Assembly: GCA_024233005.1 (NCBI GenBank)
Contig: JACKQE010000004.1
Span: 1 to 64,000 of the forward strand
DNA: 64,000 nucleotides
Reading direction: 5' to 3'
DNA from: Akkermansiaceae bacterium
Lineage (GTDB): Bacteria > Verrucomicrobiota > Verrucomicrobiia > Verrucomicrobiales > DEV007
Shown here piece after piece: positions 33,830-42,503 of the stretch (position 1 is the stretch's first letter; every line of letters begins with the position of its first letter). Both the position numbers and the translations under genes were made by a program. Under the pieces are notes generated by a model. The model did no database searches. It saw nothing but the letters and a program-made list of their open reading frames with translations, and had not been told where the DNA came from.

Positions 33830-35578
33830 ATGTCCGTATCCATCAAGACTCTCAAAATCCCCCGGCCGGTTCCCACCAGCGTCACCCGTGTCCGACCGCC
33901 CAAGAAGAACATTCCCCAGACCAAAACCGAACGGGACGCGCTGCTCGCCTATATCCGCGCCTACGTGGAAAAGGTGAATCCTGTTCCCCCGATGCCCTTG
34001 GACGAGTTGGACGTCCACGCCAAACGCATCTTGGCGGACACCGGTTTTGACGAGATTTACCTGCACTACACCGCCGTGGTGCTCAACAATGAAATGTGGC
34101 GCGAAACCCTCGCCGCGATCCCTTACGAGCGCCGGCTTCTCCTGATGCCGAAATGCCTCCGGGTCGAGGACAAATGCCCGGCTCCTTTTGATGAATTTGG
34201 CCTGCTGTGCAAACAATGCGGGTTGTGCAGCATCCAGGATTTCCAGAACGAAGCCGAGCGCCTTGGCTACGCGGTTCTGGTCGCCGAAGGATCCGCGGTG
34301 GTGATGTCGCTCATCCAGACCGGCAAAATCGAAGCCATCGTCGGCATCTCCTGCCTGGCGGTGCTCGAGCGAACGTTCCCCTATGTGGAAGCGGCGGCAA
34401 TTCCCTCGATCGCGGTTCCCCTGCTGCAGGACGACTGCATCAACACCACGGTCGACATGGACTGGGTTTGGGAATACATCCACCTGACCAGTGATGACAC
34501 GACCCGCCGACTCAACCTCAACGCCTTGCACGATGAGATCCACACCTGGTTCACGCCTGAGGCCCTTGCGAACACCATGGGGCCGGTCAGCGGAGAACAG
34601 GAGCGCATCGCGCGCGAATGGCTGGCCCGGGACGGCAAGCGCTGGCGTCCCTTTCTCACCGCCGCGACCTACCAGGCCCTGCGCCCCGATCGGGGAGAAC
34701 CCATGCCGGAAGATCTCCGCCGCATCGCCATTGCGGTGGAATGTTTCCACAAGGCATCCCTGATTCATGACGACATTGAGGACGAAGATCACGGCCGCTA
34801 CGGACTGCCCACGCTCCACGCCGAGCATGGAGTTGCGGTGGCCCTGAATGCCGGAGATCTTCTCATTGGGGAAGGTTATCGCCTCATCAGCGAATGCCAG
34901 GCTTCCGCGGAGGCGAAAGTCGAGATGCTGCAATCTGCGGCCCGGGGACAAAGGGAGCTTTGCCTCGGGCAGGGCGCCGACCTTCTGTGGTCGCGTCAGC
35001 CCCAACCCCTCAAGACTTCCCAGGTGCTGGAAATATTTCGCCAGAAAACCGCACCGGCCTTTGCGGTGGCGTTGGAACTCGGCGCGGCCTATGCGGGCCA
35101 GCTCTCCCCCTATGCGACGGCCTTGCGGTCCTACAGTGAGAATCTTGGCATTGCCTACCAGATCCGTGATGACATGGAGGATCTCGGGGCGGATGCCGGA
35201 GACAATGCGTTGGAACGGCCTCGCCTCAGCGTGTTGCTTTCGGTGGCCCAGGAGCGGGCCAAAGGTGATGACAAAGCTTTTCTCGACAGCCTTTGGAACA
35301 ACAACCAACTCGAGGGAGTCGCTGTTCACAAATTGCGCCATCTGGCCCAGACCCTGAAGGCGGACGAGAAGTGCAAGCTCCTGCTGGAGACCTACAAGGA
35401 CACCGCCATCAGGTCACTCCAGGATGTCGACAATGCCAACCTCAAAGGACTGCTTCGGCGGGTCATGGGGAAAATTTTTGCCGACCTTGAAATCAAAGGT
35501 TGGTGCCGTGAATTTGAAGTCAAAAATGGTGTGCGCGAGGAAGCCGCTACCGAAATTAAAACTCCCGTCACCGTATGA
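33830..35578 (+). CDS. DUF116 domain fused to polyprenyl (isoprenyl) diphosphate synthase
   Basis: 582 residues. Residues 1-215 are a DUF116 domain: KCLRVEDKCPAPFDEFG and LLCKQCGLC (C109, C116, C127, C130, C133) could hold an iron-sulphur or zinc site, followed by a Rossmann-like YAVLVAEGSAVVM. Residues ~235-560 are a trans-prenyltransferase: GKRWRPF (269-275), first Asp-rich motif DDIED (314-318), second DDMED (447-451). The synthase half condenses isopentenyl diphosphate with allylic diphosphates to make quinone tails, carotenoid precursors or undecaprenyl carriers. The first motif DDxxD lacks inserted residues near it, consistent with long-chain or geranylgeranyl types. The stop overlaps the next start (ATGA). 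Confidence 0.85.
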   Translation: MSVSIKTLKIPRPVPTSVTRVRPPKKNIPQTKTERDALLAYIRAYVEKVNPVPPMPLDELDVHAKRILADTGFDEIYLHYTAVVLNNEMWRETLAAIPYERRLLLMPKCLRVEDKCPAPFDEFGLLCKQCGLCSIQDFQNEAERLGYAVLVAEGSAVVMSLIQTGKIEAIVGISCLAVLERTFPYVEAAAIPSIAVPLLQDDCINTTVDMDWVWEYIHLTSDDTTRRLNLNALHDEIHTWFTPEALANTMGPVSGEQERIAREWLARDGKRWRPFLTAATYQALRPDRGEPMPEDLRRIAIAVECFHKASLIHDDIEDEDHGRYGLPTLHAEHGVAVALNAGDLLIGEGYRLISECQASAEAKVEMLQSAARGQRELCLGQGADLLWSRQPQPLKTSQVLEIFRQKTAPAFAVALELGAAYAGQLSPYATALRSYSENLGIAYQIRDDMEDLGADAGDNALERPRLSVLLSVAQERAKGDDKAFLDSLWNNNQLEGVAVHKLRHLAQTLKADEKCKLLLETYKDTAIRSLQDVDNANLKGLLRRVMGKIFADLEIKGWCREFEVKNGVREEAATEIKTPVTV

Positions 35579-35898
35579 CCCCCCACGAAACCTTGGAGCG
35601 TCTCCGCTCCCGCATTGACGGATCCCGCCAACTCAGCGAGAGCGCAAAGGAGAAATTGCTCGCCTTTGTGAAGGAGGTCGATGCGGAGTTGTCCGGATTG
35701 GAGGGAGAAGAAGCCGGACACCATCTTCATTCCGCGCTCAACCTGACCGATGCGGTGGCCTTGGAAGGTGATCGGGCGACCGAAAACCGCGACGTGTTTC
35801 ACAAGACACTTGACGCACTCAATGCCTCCCTCACGGAATTGGAAATCCGGCATCCCCGGATTGCCCAGGCCTTGGCCGGCATTGGCCGCTCCTTTTAG
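35575..35898 (+). CDS. DUF4404-like small helical protein
   Basis: 107 residues, all helical and strongly charged. It has the layout of DUF4404 proteins: an N-terminal LERLRSRI helix, a central HHLHSALNLTDAVALEGD segment, and a final LNASLTELEIRHPRIAQALAGIGRSF helix. ATGA overlap with the prenyl synthase gene indicates co-translation, so it may assist or regulate that enzyme. Function of the family is unknown. Soluble, no signal. Confidence 0.65.
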   Translation: MTPHETLERLRSRIDGSRQLSESAKEKLLAFVKEVDAELSGLEGEEAGHHLHSALNLTDAVALEGDRATENRDVFHKTLDALNASLTELEIRHPRIAQALAGIGRSF

Positions 35899-36235
35899 CG
35901 GGCCTGTTTTTTCCATATCAAGACCGGACAGGTCTTGGGCGGGTTGTGACCGTCCGCTCCGGTGGGTTGCGATGAGGCGTCCGGTGATTGATCAACGGAT
36001 CCAGTCAACCGCGCAAGAATCCCCCGATGCTTTCAGGGCTCCAGGTCAACCGAACCGTCGGCTTCCCTCCCTACTGCGTTTTCCACACCGGGGATTTCTG
36101 AGTGGAACCAGCATAGTCCCCTCAACAGAAACCTTCAGGAAAGCCCATCCTGAGTCAAAAAAAGAACGGCAGCCAAGGACGAACCCTGAAACTGCCGTTG
36201 CTTGTTTGTGTCTGGAAAAAGTGAGAAATTTAGAC
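35899..36235. other. Intergenic region, 337 bp, convergent ends
   Basis: No coding signal is convincing here. It contains the terminator of the HTH-receiver gene at 36157-36199 and otherwise unique GC-rich sequence. A plus-strand frame runs through it but is antisense to the regulator gene. Confidence 0.6.
36157..36199 (-). terminator. Rho-independent terminator of the HTH-receiver gene
   Basis: AACGGCAG (36165-36172) pairs perfectly with CTGCCGTT (36192-36199) across a 19-base loop. On the minus strand the stem is followed by C and then seven T (complement of 36157-36163). The gene stop is at 36236. Confidence 0.65.
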
Positions 36236-36796
36236 TCAGAGGCTTTCAGCGCCCTTGTGACCAAGGATTTTGACAGTCCGGTTGAGCTGATCAAATTCGA
36301 TCGGTTTTTTGATGACCGTGACCGGACCACTGGAGAGGATTTTCGTGAGAATCTCACTGTCCGGATAGCCCGTGATGATCACAATCGGAAGGTCGGGATG
36401 CTTGGCCTTGAGCTCTGCATAGAGCTCGTCCCCCGGCATGTCGGGCAACTTGAGGTCAAGGAACACCAGATCAAAACGCTGCTTTTCGGCGTGGGCCAGA
36501 GCATCCGCTCCATTCCCCACCACAACGCGTCCGAAACCGGCCTTCTTGAGGAACTGCTTGAACAGCGTCTGGAGCGCGGGGTCATCATCGACCACCAGCA
36601 CCGTGGGCTGCCCACCCCCGTCCGTCTTCAGAACATCACGGTCCAGCAGGCTGCGCTTGATGCGCCAGCGTCCGCCGATCTGGATTGCCGGAAGTTGTCC
36701 TCGCTGCACGAGATAGTATACCGTGGGCAAGGGAATCCGCAGATACTCTGCGGTTTCTTTGACCGTCATCAATTCGGGTGGTTCTTCGTCTGCCAT
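36236..36796 (-). CDS. Excisionase-type HTH fused to response-regulator receiver domain
   Basis: 186 residues. Residues 9-55 are a MerR/excisionase-type winged HTH: LMTVKETAEYLRIPLPTVYYLVQRGQLPAIQIGGRWRIKR. Residues ~63-180 are a CheY-like receiver with the acidic triad D70-D72, phosphorylatable D114 in VFLDLKLPDMPG, Thr in VIITGYP and Lys in VIKKPI. The domain order is reversed relative to most response regulators, where the receiver is N-terminal. It should bind DNA in response to phosphorylation; no sensor kinase is present nearby, so the partner is encoded elsewhere. Transcribed alone from an AT-rich intergenic region with a terminator downstream. Confidence 0.88.
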   Translation of the reverse strand: MADEEPPELMTVKETAEYLRIPLPTVYYLVQRGQLPAIQIGGRWRIKRSLLDRDVLKTDGGGQPTVLVVDDDPALQTLFKQFLKKAGFGRVVVGNGADALAHAEKQRFDLVFLDLKLPDMPGDELYAELKAKHPDLPIVIITGYPDSEILTKILSSGPVTVIKKPIEFDQLNRTVKILGHKGAESL

Positions 36797-37111
36797 GATT
36801 CGTTTAAGGGTGCGTAGATTGAAAAGAGACGAGAAATTGGTCGGCTTACAGGCCTTTGGGGTTCTTAAATTTTAATAAAGATAATAAAAACAAAACTCAA
36901 GGGAGCTAGTTAAAACTCAATTTCGTCACAAGGCAAGGAAATTTTTGCGAATTTTGTCATTTTTGAATTTCTATTCTGCATATTTTTATCGACTCGGGCC
37001 TTGAATCTTCCAAGGAATGCTTCTGCCCATTGAGATTGTCGTGATTTTTTTTGGATTCCTTATGGAGTTTCCGGCATTCGCGACTAACGGGAATGACTGC
37101 TCTCCACTCGT
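36797..37111. other. AT-rich divergent intergenic region, 315 bp
   Basis: No gene is seen. The region is far AT-richer than its surroundings, with runs of A and T, and separates the divergent HTH-receiver and phosphoesterase genes. It contains one promoter candidate on the minus strand and is likely where both promoters and regulatory sites lie. Confidence 0.6.
36872..36900 (-). promoter_or_regulatory. Putative sigma-70-like promoter of the HTH-receiver gene
   Basis: Minus-strand TTGAGT (36900-36895), 17-base spacer, TATTAA (36877-36872). Predicted start near 36865 gives a leader of about 70 bases before ATG 36796. The region is A/T-rich, so chance matches are likely. Confidence 0.4.
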
Positions 37112-38140
37112 ATGCCCAGGCTATCCCAACAGCGCATTGCGACCGGCTTAAATGCCGCCTTGGTTGGCGCCACCCCTGAAAAGGCTCGACTGAAAGATCT
37201 CAAAATAGTGGTTTTTTCTGATCACCACCGCGGCACGGGTGACCGGGCGGATGACTTCAGAACCTGCCGACGGATATATCACGCCGCCCTGGCCTATTAC
37301 CTCGAACTGGGTCACCGTCTGGTGTTGCTCGGCGATGTGGAAGAGTTGTGGGAGCGCCCTCTCGGCTCGATCATCCGACGTTATCAGACCACCCTTGAGT
37401 TGGAGAGATGCTTTTTCGCCGCGCAGCGCGGAGTCCGACTCCTCGGGAACCATGACGAATCCCTCCTCTGGCCCTGGCACCGCAACATTCTGGCCCCGTA
37501 CCTTTGTGACGCCCCTTTGCTAGAGAGTCTCTGCATCGAGCTTGCAGATGAAACCGTGGGATCAGAGCCCGCACGGCTGTTTTTCGCCCACGGTCATCAG
37601 GGCATTGCCTATACAGCTTTTGACCGCTTTGTGGTCCGGCAAATTTGGGCGCGTCTTCAGGGACTGACTGGATGGAAGTTCGGTTCCGGCACGCCAGCGG
37701 AGAACCACGATCTTCGAAGAGCCCACGAATTGGCCCTCTATAACTGGGCAGCGAGCCTGAACTCCCCGCATTTGCTGATCTGCGGGCATACCCACCACCC
37801 CGTCTTCATGTCCACGGCTCTCGATGCCACCTTGCGAGACACTCTCACCCATTACCGGGAGGAAAACAGAGATCCCGAACAAATTGCGCTCTTGGAAGCC
37901 GAACTGTATTGGATCCTCGCCGAAGTGGATGAAATGAGGACGGCTCTCCCGGCACAGGCAAAGCCCTGCTATTTCAACACTGGTTGTTGCAGTTTTGAGG
38001 ATGGATCCATCACTGGAATCGAGATCACTGACGGAAACATCCGCTTGATCCGTTGGCGGGGAGAAGAAAACAAGCCCCAGCGCCACATTCTGCAAGAAGC
38101 CAGCCTCTCCTCGATCATCCGCTCCTGCCGGGGAGCCTGA
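37112..38140 (+). CDS. Metallophosphoesterase (calcineurin-like)
   Basis: 342 residues. All metal-binding blocks are in order: VVFSDHHRG (D37, H39), LLGDVEELWE (D75), LLGNHDES (N113-D115), FFAHGHQG (near 186-190) and LICGHTHHP (near 230). Fold and motif spacing are those of binuclear metal phosphodiesterases. The DHH in place of the usual DxH and the extended EELWE are close to UDP-2,3-diacylglucosamine hydrolase-like (LpxH/LpxG) and related enzymes, so a phospho-lipid or nucleotide substrate is possible, but this is not specific. No signal peptide; cytosolic. Stands alone. Confidence 0.85.
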   Translation: MPRLSQQRIATGLNAALVGATPEKARLKDLKIVVFSDHHRGTGDRADDFRTCRRIYHAALAYYLELGHRLVLLGDVEELWERPLGSIIRRYQTTLELERCFFAAQRGVRLLGNHDESLLWPWHRNILAPYLCDAPLLESLCIELADETVGSEPARLFFAHGHQGIAYTAFDRFVVRQIWARLQGLTGWKFGSGTPAENHDLRRAHELALYNWAASLNSPHLLICGHTHHPVFMSTALDATLRDTLTHYREENRDPEQIALLEAELYWILAEVDEMRTALPAQAKPCYFNTGCCSFEDGSITGIEITDGNIRLIRWRGEENKPQRHILQEASLSSIIRSCRGA

Positions 38141-38401
38141 GTTCGGTGGATCCCAATTGTTGGAACGGCCGGTCAAGAAACCTCTTGCGATCTACATGGA
38201 AGGAGGTGCGGTTTCCTTGGGCTGGCAGGGCATTCTCCGAAGGAAAGCGTCCGCCCCCCCCCTCTCGCGCAGGGTGCTCAGGCGGACCTCATCTCACCGG
38301 TAATAATCTTTGGCCGACAGCAAAGCTCAGATCAAGCACAGCGGCAGTTCCGTGTCCCCAAGCGATCACCATTGGCCAAACTTCCAATGCAGATCCAAGG
38401 C

Positions 38402-39115
38402 TCAGGGCTTGGCGCTGGCCGGGGCTTTGACGGAGACACCGTCCACGGTGCAGTTCACCAAATGCACATTCAAATCGGCCCCGTCCAGAGTACCCAGGAT
38501 CGTCACCGGCTGCCCCACCACCAATACCGAGGACCGGTCAGTTCTGCTGACGAGCCTGTCCTTGGTGCCGGCAACATCCACAAAAAAGTTGGCATCACGC
38601 CTCACCGTGCAACGGATCGTCAGCGAGGCTCCATCGACTCGGAGATGAATGTCCACATCGGAAGATACCGGATCAAAGCGCTCCACCGCTCCCTGGACCT
38701 TGAGATAACGCCCCTGAAAGCGTTTCATGGCGGCAGCCCGATCCCGGGCAAACTCCGCTCCGAGGTCGGAAGCCAAAATATCCAGGGCCCCGATCTGGCC
38801 GGAGTCCGCAATCCGGTTCTTTTCAGCAAGCGCACTTTCCAGTCGTTGATTGGACGCCTTGAGAAGTTCGATCTCCTCGCGAAGCGCCGCCATATCCTTC
38901 TTCAATTCCTCCACCGAGGCCGAGGTTTTGAGGTAGGAGTCCCTTAGATCAGTCAGCTGTTGGGGCAATCCGGAGACGGACTCCGGCACTTTGAGTTCCT
39001 TGACCTTGTTGAAAAGATCCCCCAAAGACGGCGACTTGGTTTCTCCGCTTTGGGCCCGTACCTGACCATCGGCTAGGGCCGTGAGGAAAACCAACAGACA
39101 AAGCAATCGTGGCAT
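38402..39115 (-). CDS. Exported coiled-coil protein with C-terminal OB-fold
   Basis: 237 residues from ATG 39115. Signal peptide PRLLCLLVFLTALADGQVRAQ. Residues ~30-105 form a coiled coil (LKTSASVEELKKDMAALREEIELLKASNQRLESALAEK). Residues ~130-235 look like an OB/tRNA_anti-like fold: FQGRYLKVQGAVERFD, DGASLTIRCTV, VLVVGQPVTILGTLDGADLNVHLVNC. Probably periplasmic and possibly oligomeric through the coil. A start five codons upstream (39130) is possible. Function unknown. It shares the exported-OB theme with the gene at 21727. Confidence 0.65.
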   Translation of the reverse strand: MPRLLCLLVFLTALADGQVRAQSGETKSPSLGDLFNKVKELKVPESVSGLPQQLTDLRDSYLKTSASVEELKKDMAALREEIELLKASNQRLESALAEKNRIADSGQIGALDILASDLGAEFARDRAAAMKRFQGRYLKVQGAVERFDPVSSDVDIHLRVDGASLTIRCTVRRDANFFVDVAGTKDRLVSRTDRSSVLVVGQPVTILGTLDGADLNVHLVNCTVDGVSVKAPASAKP

Positions 39116-39289
39116 CGGATGCGGAATCATGAATGTCAGTCTGATCTCTCGGCAACATCAAAGCAAGGGCTTTTCAACCCACGATCCTCTCAGACCATGG
39201 CCTAAGCGCGTCCCCCCGGCCATTTCGGATTGACACCCACCTGAGCTGTCCCCACGATGCCGGGGTCGCGGCCGCGTTGACTCCTCCGA

Positions 39290-40843
39290 ATGATTTTGCT
39301 CTCCCAAACCTTGAACACCCCTCCGCCACAGGGATTGCTCTTCGTGGACTGGAGCATCATCGCTCTTTACGCGGGTCTGACGATATTTCTCGGTTGGTGG
39401 TATGGGCGCAGCCAGACTTCGACCAAAGAATATTTCGTCGGCTCCGGAGCGATGAACCCTTGGCTGGTCGGGGTATCCCTCTTTGCGACGCTGCTGAGCA
39501 CGATCACTTACCTCTCCAAACCCGGCGAAATGCTGGGAAAAGGACCGGTCGTGATGGTGGACATCCTGATGTATCCGCTGGTGTTTCTGGTGGTGGCGTT
39601 CTGGCTTCTGCCGATATACATGAAGCACAAGGTGACCAGTGCTTATGAGTTGCTGGAAAACCGACTCGGCCTTGGGATCCGACTCCTCGCGGTTGGTTTG
39701 TTCCTGCTGCTCAGGCTGGTCTGGATGTCACTCCTGATCTATCTCACGGCCAAAGCCATCACCACCATGTGCGGCTTGGACAAGAAGTGGATCATCGCCG
39801 TGGTCATCGCAGCGGGAACGGTGTCGATGATCTACACCTCCCTCGGAGGCATGCGGGCGGTCGTGATCACGGATCTGATCCAAACCATCCTGCTTTATGG
39901 CGGCGCCCTACTGGTAATTGGGACCGTAACCTGGAAAATGGGGGGCGTTTCCTGGTTTCCCACGCAATGGAAACCGCACTGGGACCATCAACCCTTTTTC
40001 AGCTTCGACATTTCCACGCGGGTCACTGTTTTCGGAACCCTTCTTTCCATGTTTCTATGGTTTGTGGGAACAAGCGGGAGTGACCAGGTCACCGTGCAGC
40101 GATTCATGTCCACCAAGGACGTCAGTGCCGCGCGTCGTGCCCTGGGCATGCAATTGGGAGTGGGAGCACTGGTGGGACTCACCCTCAGTCTCGTCGGATT
40201 TGCGCTGCTCGGCTTCTTCGAGGCCAATCCCGGAAGCCTGGCACCGGGCCTTTCCTTGAAAGGGAATGCGGATGAAATATTCCCCTACTTCATTGCCTAC
40301 CACCTGCCCCCGGTGGTTTCCGGGCTGGTGGTTTCAGGGCTGTTCGCGGCGGCCATGTCAAGTATCGATTCTGGGGTCAATTCGATCACCGCTGTCGTCA
40401 TGACAGACCTCATGGAACGCCTGGGCTGGCAGTTTACCTCCGAGGGAGGCCATGTGAAATGGGCCAAGATCCTTGCTCTGGTGGTGGGCATTCTTGTGGT
40501 CTGCCTCAGCACATTGGCCGTCTATGTTCCCGGAAATATCACCGCCGTGACCAATAAGACGGTCAATCTTTTCACCATGCCGTTGTTCTGCCTGTTCTTT
40601 TTTGCCCTGTTCTCCAGACAGGCATCCCCAGTTGGCGTCGCCATCGGAACACTCTGCGGCATGCTTACCGCCATTCTGATCGGCTTTTCCGGCCCCATTT
40701 TCATTGCCGGTTTTGATCCCAAAACCCAACATGATCCAGTCAGCTTTCAGTGGATCGCCCCCGTCACTTTGATCGTAAATTTGACCACCGGCTATTTCTT
40801 CAGCTGGCTCATTCCCCGCCGCAACACCACCCAAGCAGCATGA
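39290..40843 (+). CDS. Sodium:solute symporter (SSS family)
   Basis: 517 residues with about 13-14 membrane segments. Family marks: STKEYFVGSGAMNPWLVGVSLFATLLSTITYLSKPGEM near the start (the SSS discontinuous first helix), WLLPIYMKHKVTSAYELLENRLG, GGMRAVVITDLIQTILL, and TVQRFMSTKDVSAARRALG, with SGLFAAAMSSIDSGVNSI in the sodium-site helix 8 region. It imports an organic solute with Na+ across the inner membrane. The substrate (sugar, sialic acid, proline-like) cannot be told from sequence. Its stop overlaps the start of the HEAT-repeat gene (ATGA). Confidence 0.92.
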   Translation: MILLSQTLNTPPPQGLLFVDWSIIALYAGLTIFLGWWYGRSQTSTKEYFVGSGAMNPWLVGVSLFATLLSTITYLSKPGEMLGKGPVVMVDILMYPLVFLVVAFWLLPIYMKHKVTSAYELLENRLGLGIRLLAVGLFLLLRLVWMSLLIYLTAKAITTMCGLDKKWIIAVVIAAGTVSMIYTSLGGMRAVVITDLIQTILLYGGALLVIGTVTWKMGGVSWFPTQWKPHWDHQPFFSFDISTRVTVFGTLLSMFLWFVGTSGSDQVTVQRFMSTKDVSAARRALGMQLGVGALVGLTLSLVGFALLGFFEANPGSLAPGLSLKGNADEIFPYFIAYHLPPVVSGLVVSGLFAAAMSSIDSGVNSITAVVMTDLMERLGWQFTSEGGHVKWAKILALVVGILVVCLSTLAVYVPGNITAVTNKTVNLFTMPLFCLFFFALFSRQASPVGVAIGTLCGMLTAILIGFSGPIFIAGFDPKTQHDPVSFQWIAPVTLIVNLTTGYFFSWLIPRRNTTQAA

Positions 40844-41709
40844 AAATCCCCACCCCACGATTCCTTTCCCTGCTCTCCCTGCTTGCCATGAACTCGCTCA
40901 ACGCAGCCCCAAGAGAAACCATCCCGCTGGATCCGGCAACCCGGCAAAAATGCCTTCAAGTGCTTCGCGAGGGGCTTCATGGAGAAGACTTCTGGCCTTC
41001 CATGCACGCCGCGGAGGCCCTCACACTCGCCGGACATGGCGATGAAGTGCGGACCTTTCTGGAGCCCAAGTTGGGCGACGAAAAGGATGACCAGCACCGC
41101 TGTGGGTTGGCCCGGGAATTGGCCCGTGCCGGAGACCGATCCCAGATTGGGCTCCTGCTTGGCATCTTGAGTGGCACCGATCCCTATGGGCACACCCACG
41201 CCGCCGAAAGCCTCTATAAAGTGCTCGAAACCGGAGATGGGACGGCGCTGCGGAAAGCCATGGCACAGCGTCAGAATCCCAAACTCCAGTTGATGGCGGC
41301 CGGTGCGCTGGGGCGCAAAGGCGACGCCGATGCCATGGCCCTGATCCGGAAGCAGCTTGTCGAGTCTACTGATCCCGAGGAATATAAAATCTGCGCCTGG
41401 TTGCTAGGGATTATTGGAAACCAGTCAGACATTGCCTCGCTCCGTTCCCGCCTCCAGGATGCTCCCGACGAACTGACCAAAGCGTATTTGGAACACGCAC
41501 TGGCCACTTTAGGCGATGCCGCAGGTCTCGCCGCTTTGCAGAAAAACCTCCAATCAGCTGACCCTGCGGTGAGGACTTATGCGGCCAATTTTGCGGCAGA
41601 CGGACACCTCTCTGCGGTTGCCGATCAGTTGAGACCTCTGCTCGCGGACGAGAATCTGGACACCCGGATACGGAGCGCTCAGGCCCTCTTGGTCATCAGC
41701 CAACCCTGA
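40840..41709 (+). CDS. Exported HEAT-repeat protein coupled to the symporter
   Basis: 289 residues from ATG 40840. Signal peptide PTPRFLSLLSLLAMNSLNAAPR. The mature part consists of paired amphipathic helices of the HEAT/PBS-lyase type; repeats are visible around HAAEALTLAGHGDEVR, HAAESLYKVLETGDGTA, LMAAGALGRKGDADAM, LEHALATLGDAAGLA and RSAQALLVIS. Such repeats form protein-binding superhelices. ATGA overlap with the symporter gene and export suggest a periplasmic protein that works with the transporter, perhaps presenting substrate or a regulator. Family function is unknown; it is not a PBS lyase itself. Confidence 0.75.
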   Translation: MKIPTPRFLSLLSLLAMNSLNAAPRETIPLDPATRQKCLQVLREGLHGEDFWPSMHAAEALTLAGHGDEVRTFLEPKLGDEKDDQHRCGLARELARAGDRSQIGLLLGILSGTDPYGHTHAAESLYKVLETGDGTALRKAMAQRQNPKLQLMAAGALGRKGDADAMALIRKQLVESTDPEEYKICAWLLGIIGNQSDIASLRSRLQDAPDELTKAYLEHALATLGDAAGLAALQKNLQSADPAVRTYAANFAADGHLSAVADQLRPLLADENLDTRIRSAQALLVISQP

Positions 41710-41890
41710 GGCAAGACCTGAAGAAGCCAAACGCTTCCAACCCTCACGACGAGCTTCCGGGACGAACTCCTACGGGACTGGAGTGTTCAGTCAGTATCCC
41801 CAATTCTCTCTCTCCATTATCAAATCGAAGGGCAAGGCCTAGAAAAAGGACAAGTCGAAGGACAAGGCCCCCGTTGGAAAACACGGACAT

Positions 41891-41924
41891 AAAAAGGCCC
41901 TTTGGCCGGCCTCGACCAAAGGGC
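41891..41924 (-). terminator. Rho-independent terminator of the lipoprotein gene
   Basis: GCCCTTTGG (41897-41905) pairs perfectly with CCAAAGGGC (41916-41924). On the minus strand it is followed by C and five T. It lies about 30 bases after the stop of the lipoprotein gene at 41953 and ends the two-gene unit with the outer-membrane protein. Confidence 0.7.
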
Positions 41925-41952
41925 TCTCTTTGAAATAGAGTCAATCTCGCGC

Positions 41953-42465
41953 TTACAGAGCCCCATTCCCGACATACAAGGCCGTGGTACCTGCAACCAA
42001 AGCGATGTCGTTCTTGTCAGGGGCTTTCTGAATGTCGTAAACCTTGTTGCTGACGAAGCTCTCCGTCCGGGTGTTCCACAGCATGATGGACTTCTCCCCT
42101 TGCTGGGAATTCCCTGCGGAAGTCTCCACCGCGACAATTGCAGGAGGAGCCGGTGGCGCTTTCTTTGGCGCGGCACCACCAATGGAGGAGGAAGCAGCAG
42201 CCCTCCTCTTCTGGACCACTACGGCTGCTTTCCGGGCCCGTTGCTCAGCAACCTGCACCTGTTGCGGTGTCGCGGGGTAGGAAGCCAAGACAATGACTTT
42301 CACCACGTCCGGCAAACCGGAAAACTGAACGCCAGTGCCCGGTTTGGTCATGCGGTCGCCCAACTGGGCTTCCGCACGCTGCACCGCATCCATGTCGCAT
42401 CCCGTGAGGAAAGCCATCACTCCACCCGAACCCGCGAAGGTAAAAACAGCGTCTCTGCGTGTCAT
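41953..42465 (-). CDS. Predicted lipoprotein
   Basis: 170 residues from ATG 42465. TRRDAVFTFAGSGGVMAFLTGCDMD has a twin-arginine-like n-region and the lipobox LTGC, so the mature protein would begin at Cys and be lipid-anchored. The Asp at +2 is consistent with inner-membrane retention in enterobacterial rules, though these may not apply. The middle is Ala/Pro-rich (GAAPKKAPPAPP) and the C-terminus IMLWNTRTESFVSNKVYDI repeats a small beta structure. No family recognised. It follows the outer-membrane protein gene by 38 bp and shares its terminator. Confidence 0.65.
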   Translation of the reverse strand: MTRRDAVFTFAGSGGVMAFLTGCDMDAVQRAEAQLGDRMTKPGTGVQFSGLPDVVKVIVLASYPATPQQVQVAEQRARKAAVVVQKRRAAASSSIGGAAPKKAPPAPPAIVAVETSAGNSQQGEKSIMLWNTRTESFVSNKVYDIQKAPDKNDIALVAGTTALYVGNGAL

Positions 42466-42503
42466 GGTTGGAATCCTCTCTGGCAACAATCAAATAAAGG
42501 TTA

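Noticed and set aside
33788..35341. 517-residue minus-strand frame opposite the prenyl synthase fusion
   Set aside because: Antisense shadow; the plus strand holds both Asp-rich motifs.
35750..36817. 355-residue plus-strand frame through 35899-36235
   Set aside because: Antisense to the HTH-receiver gene, contains its terminator and shows no homology.
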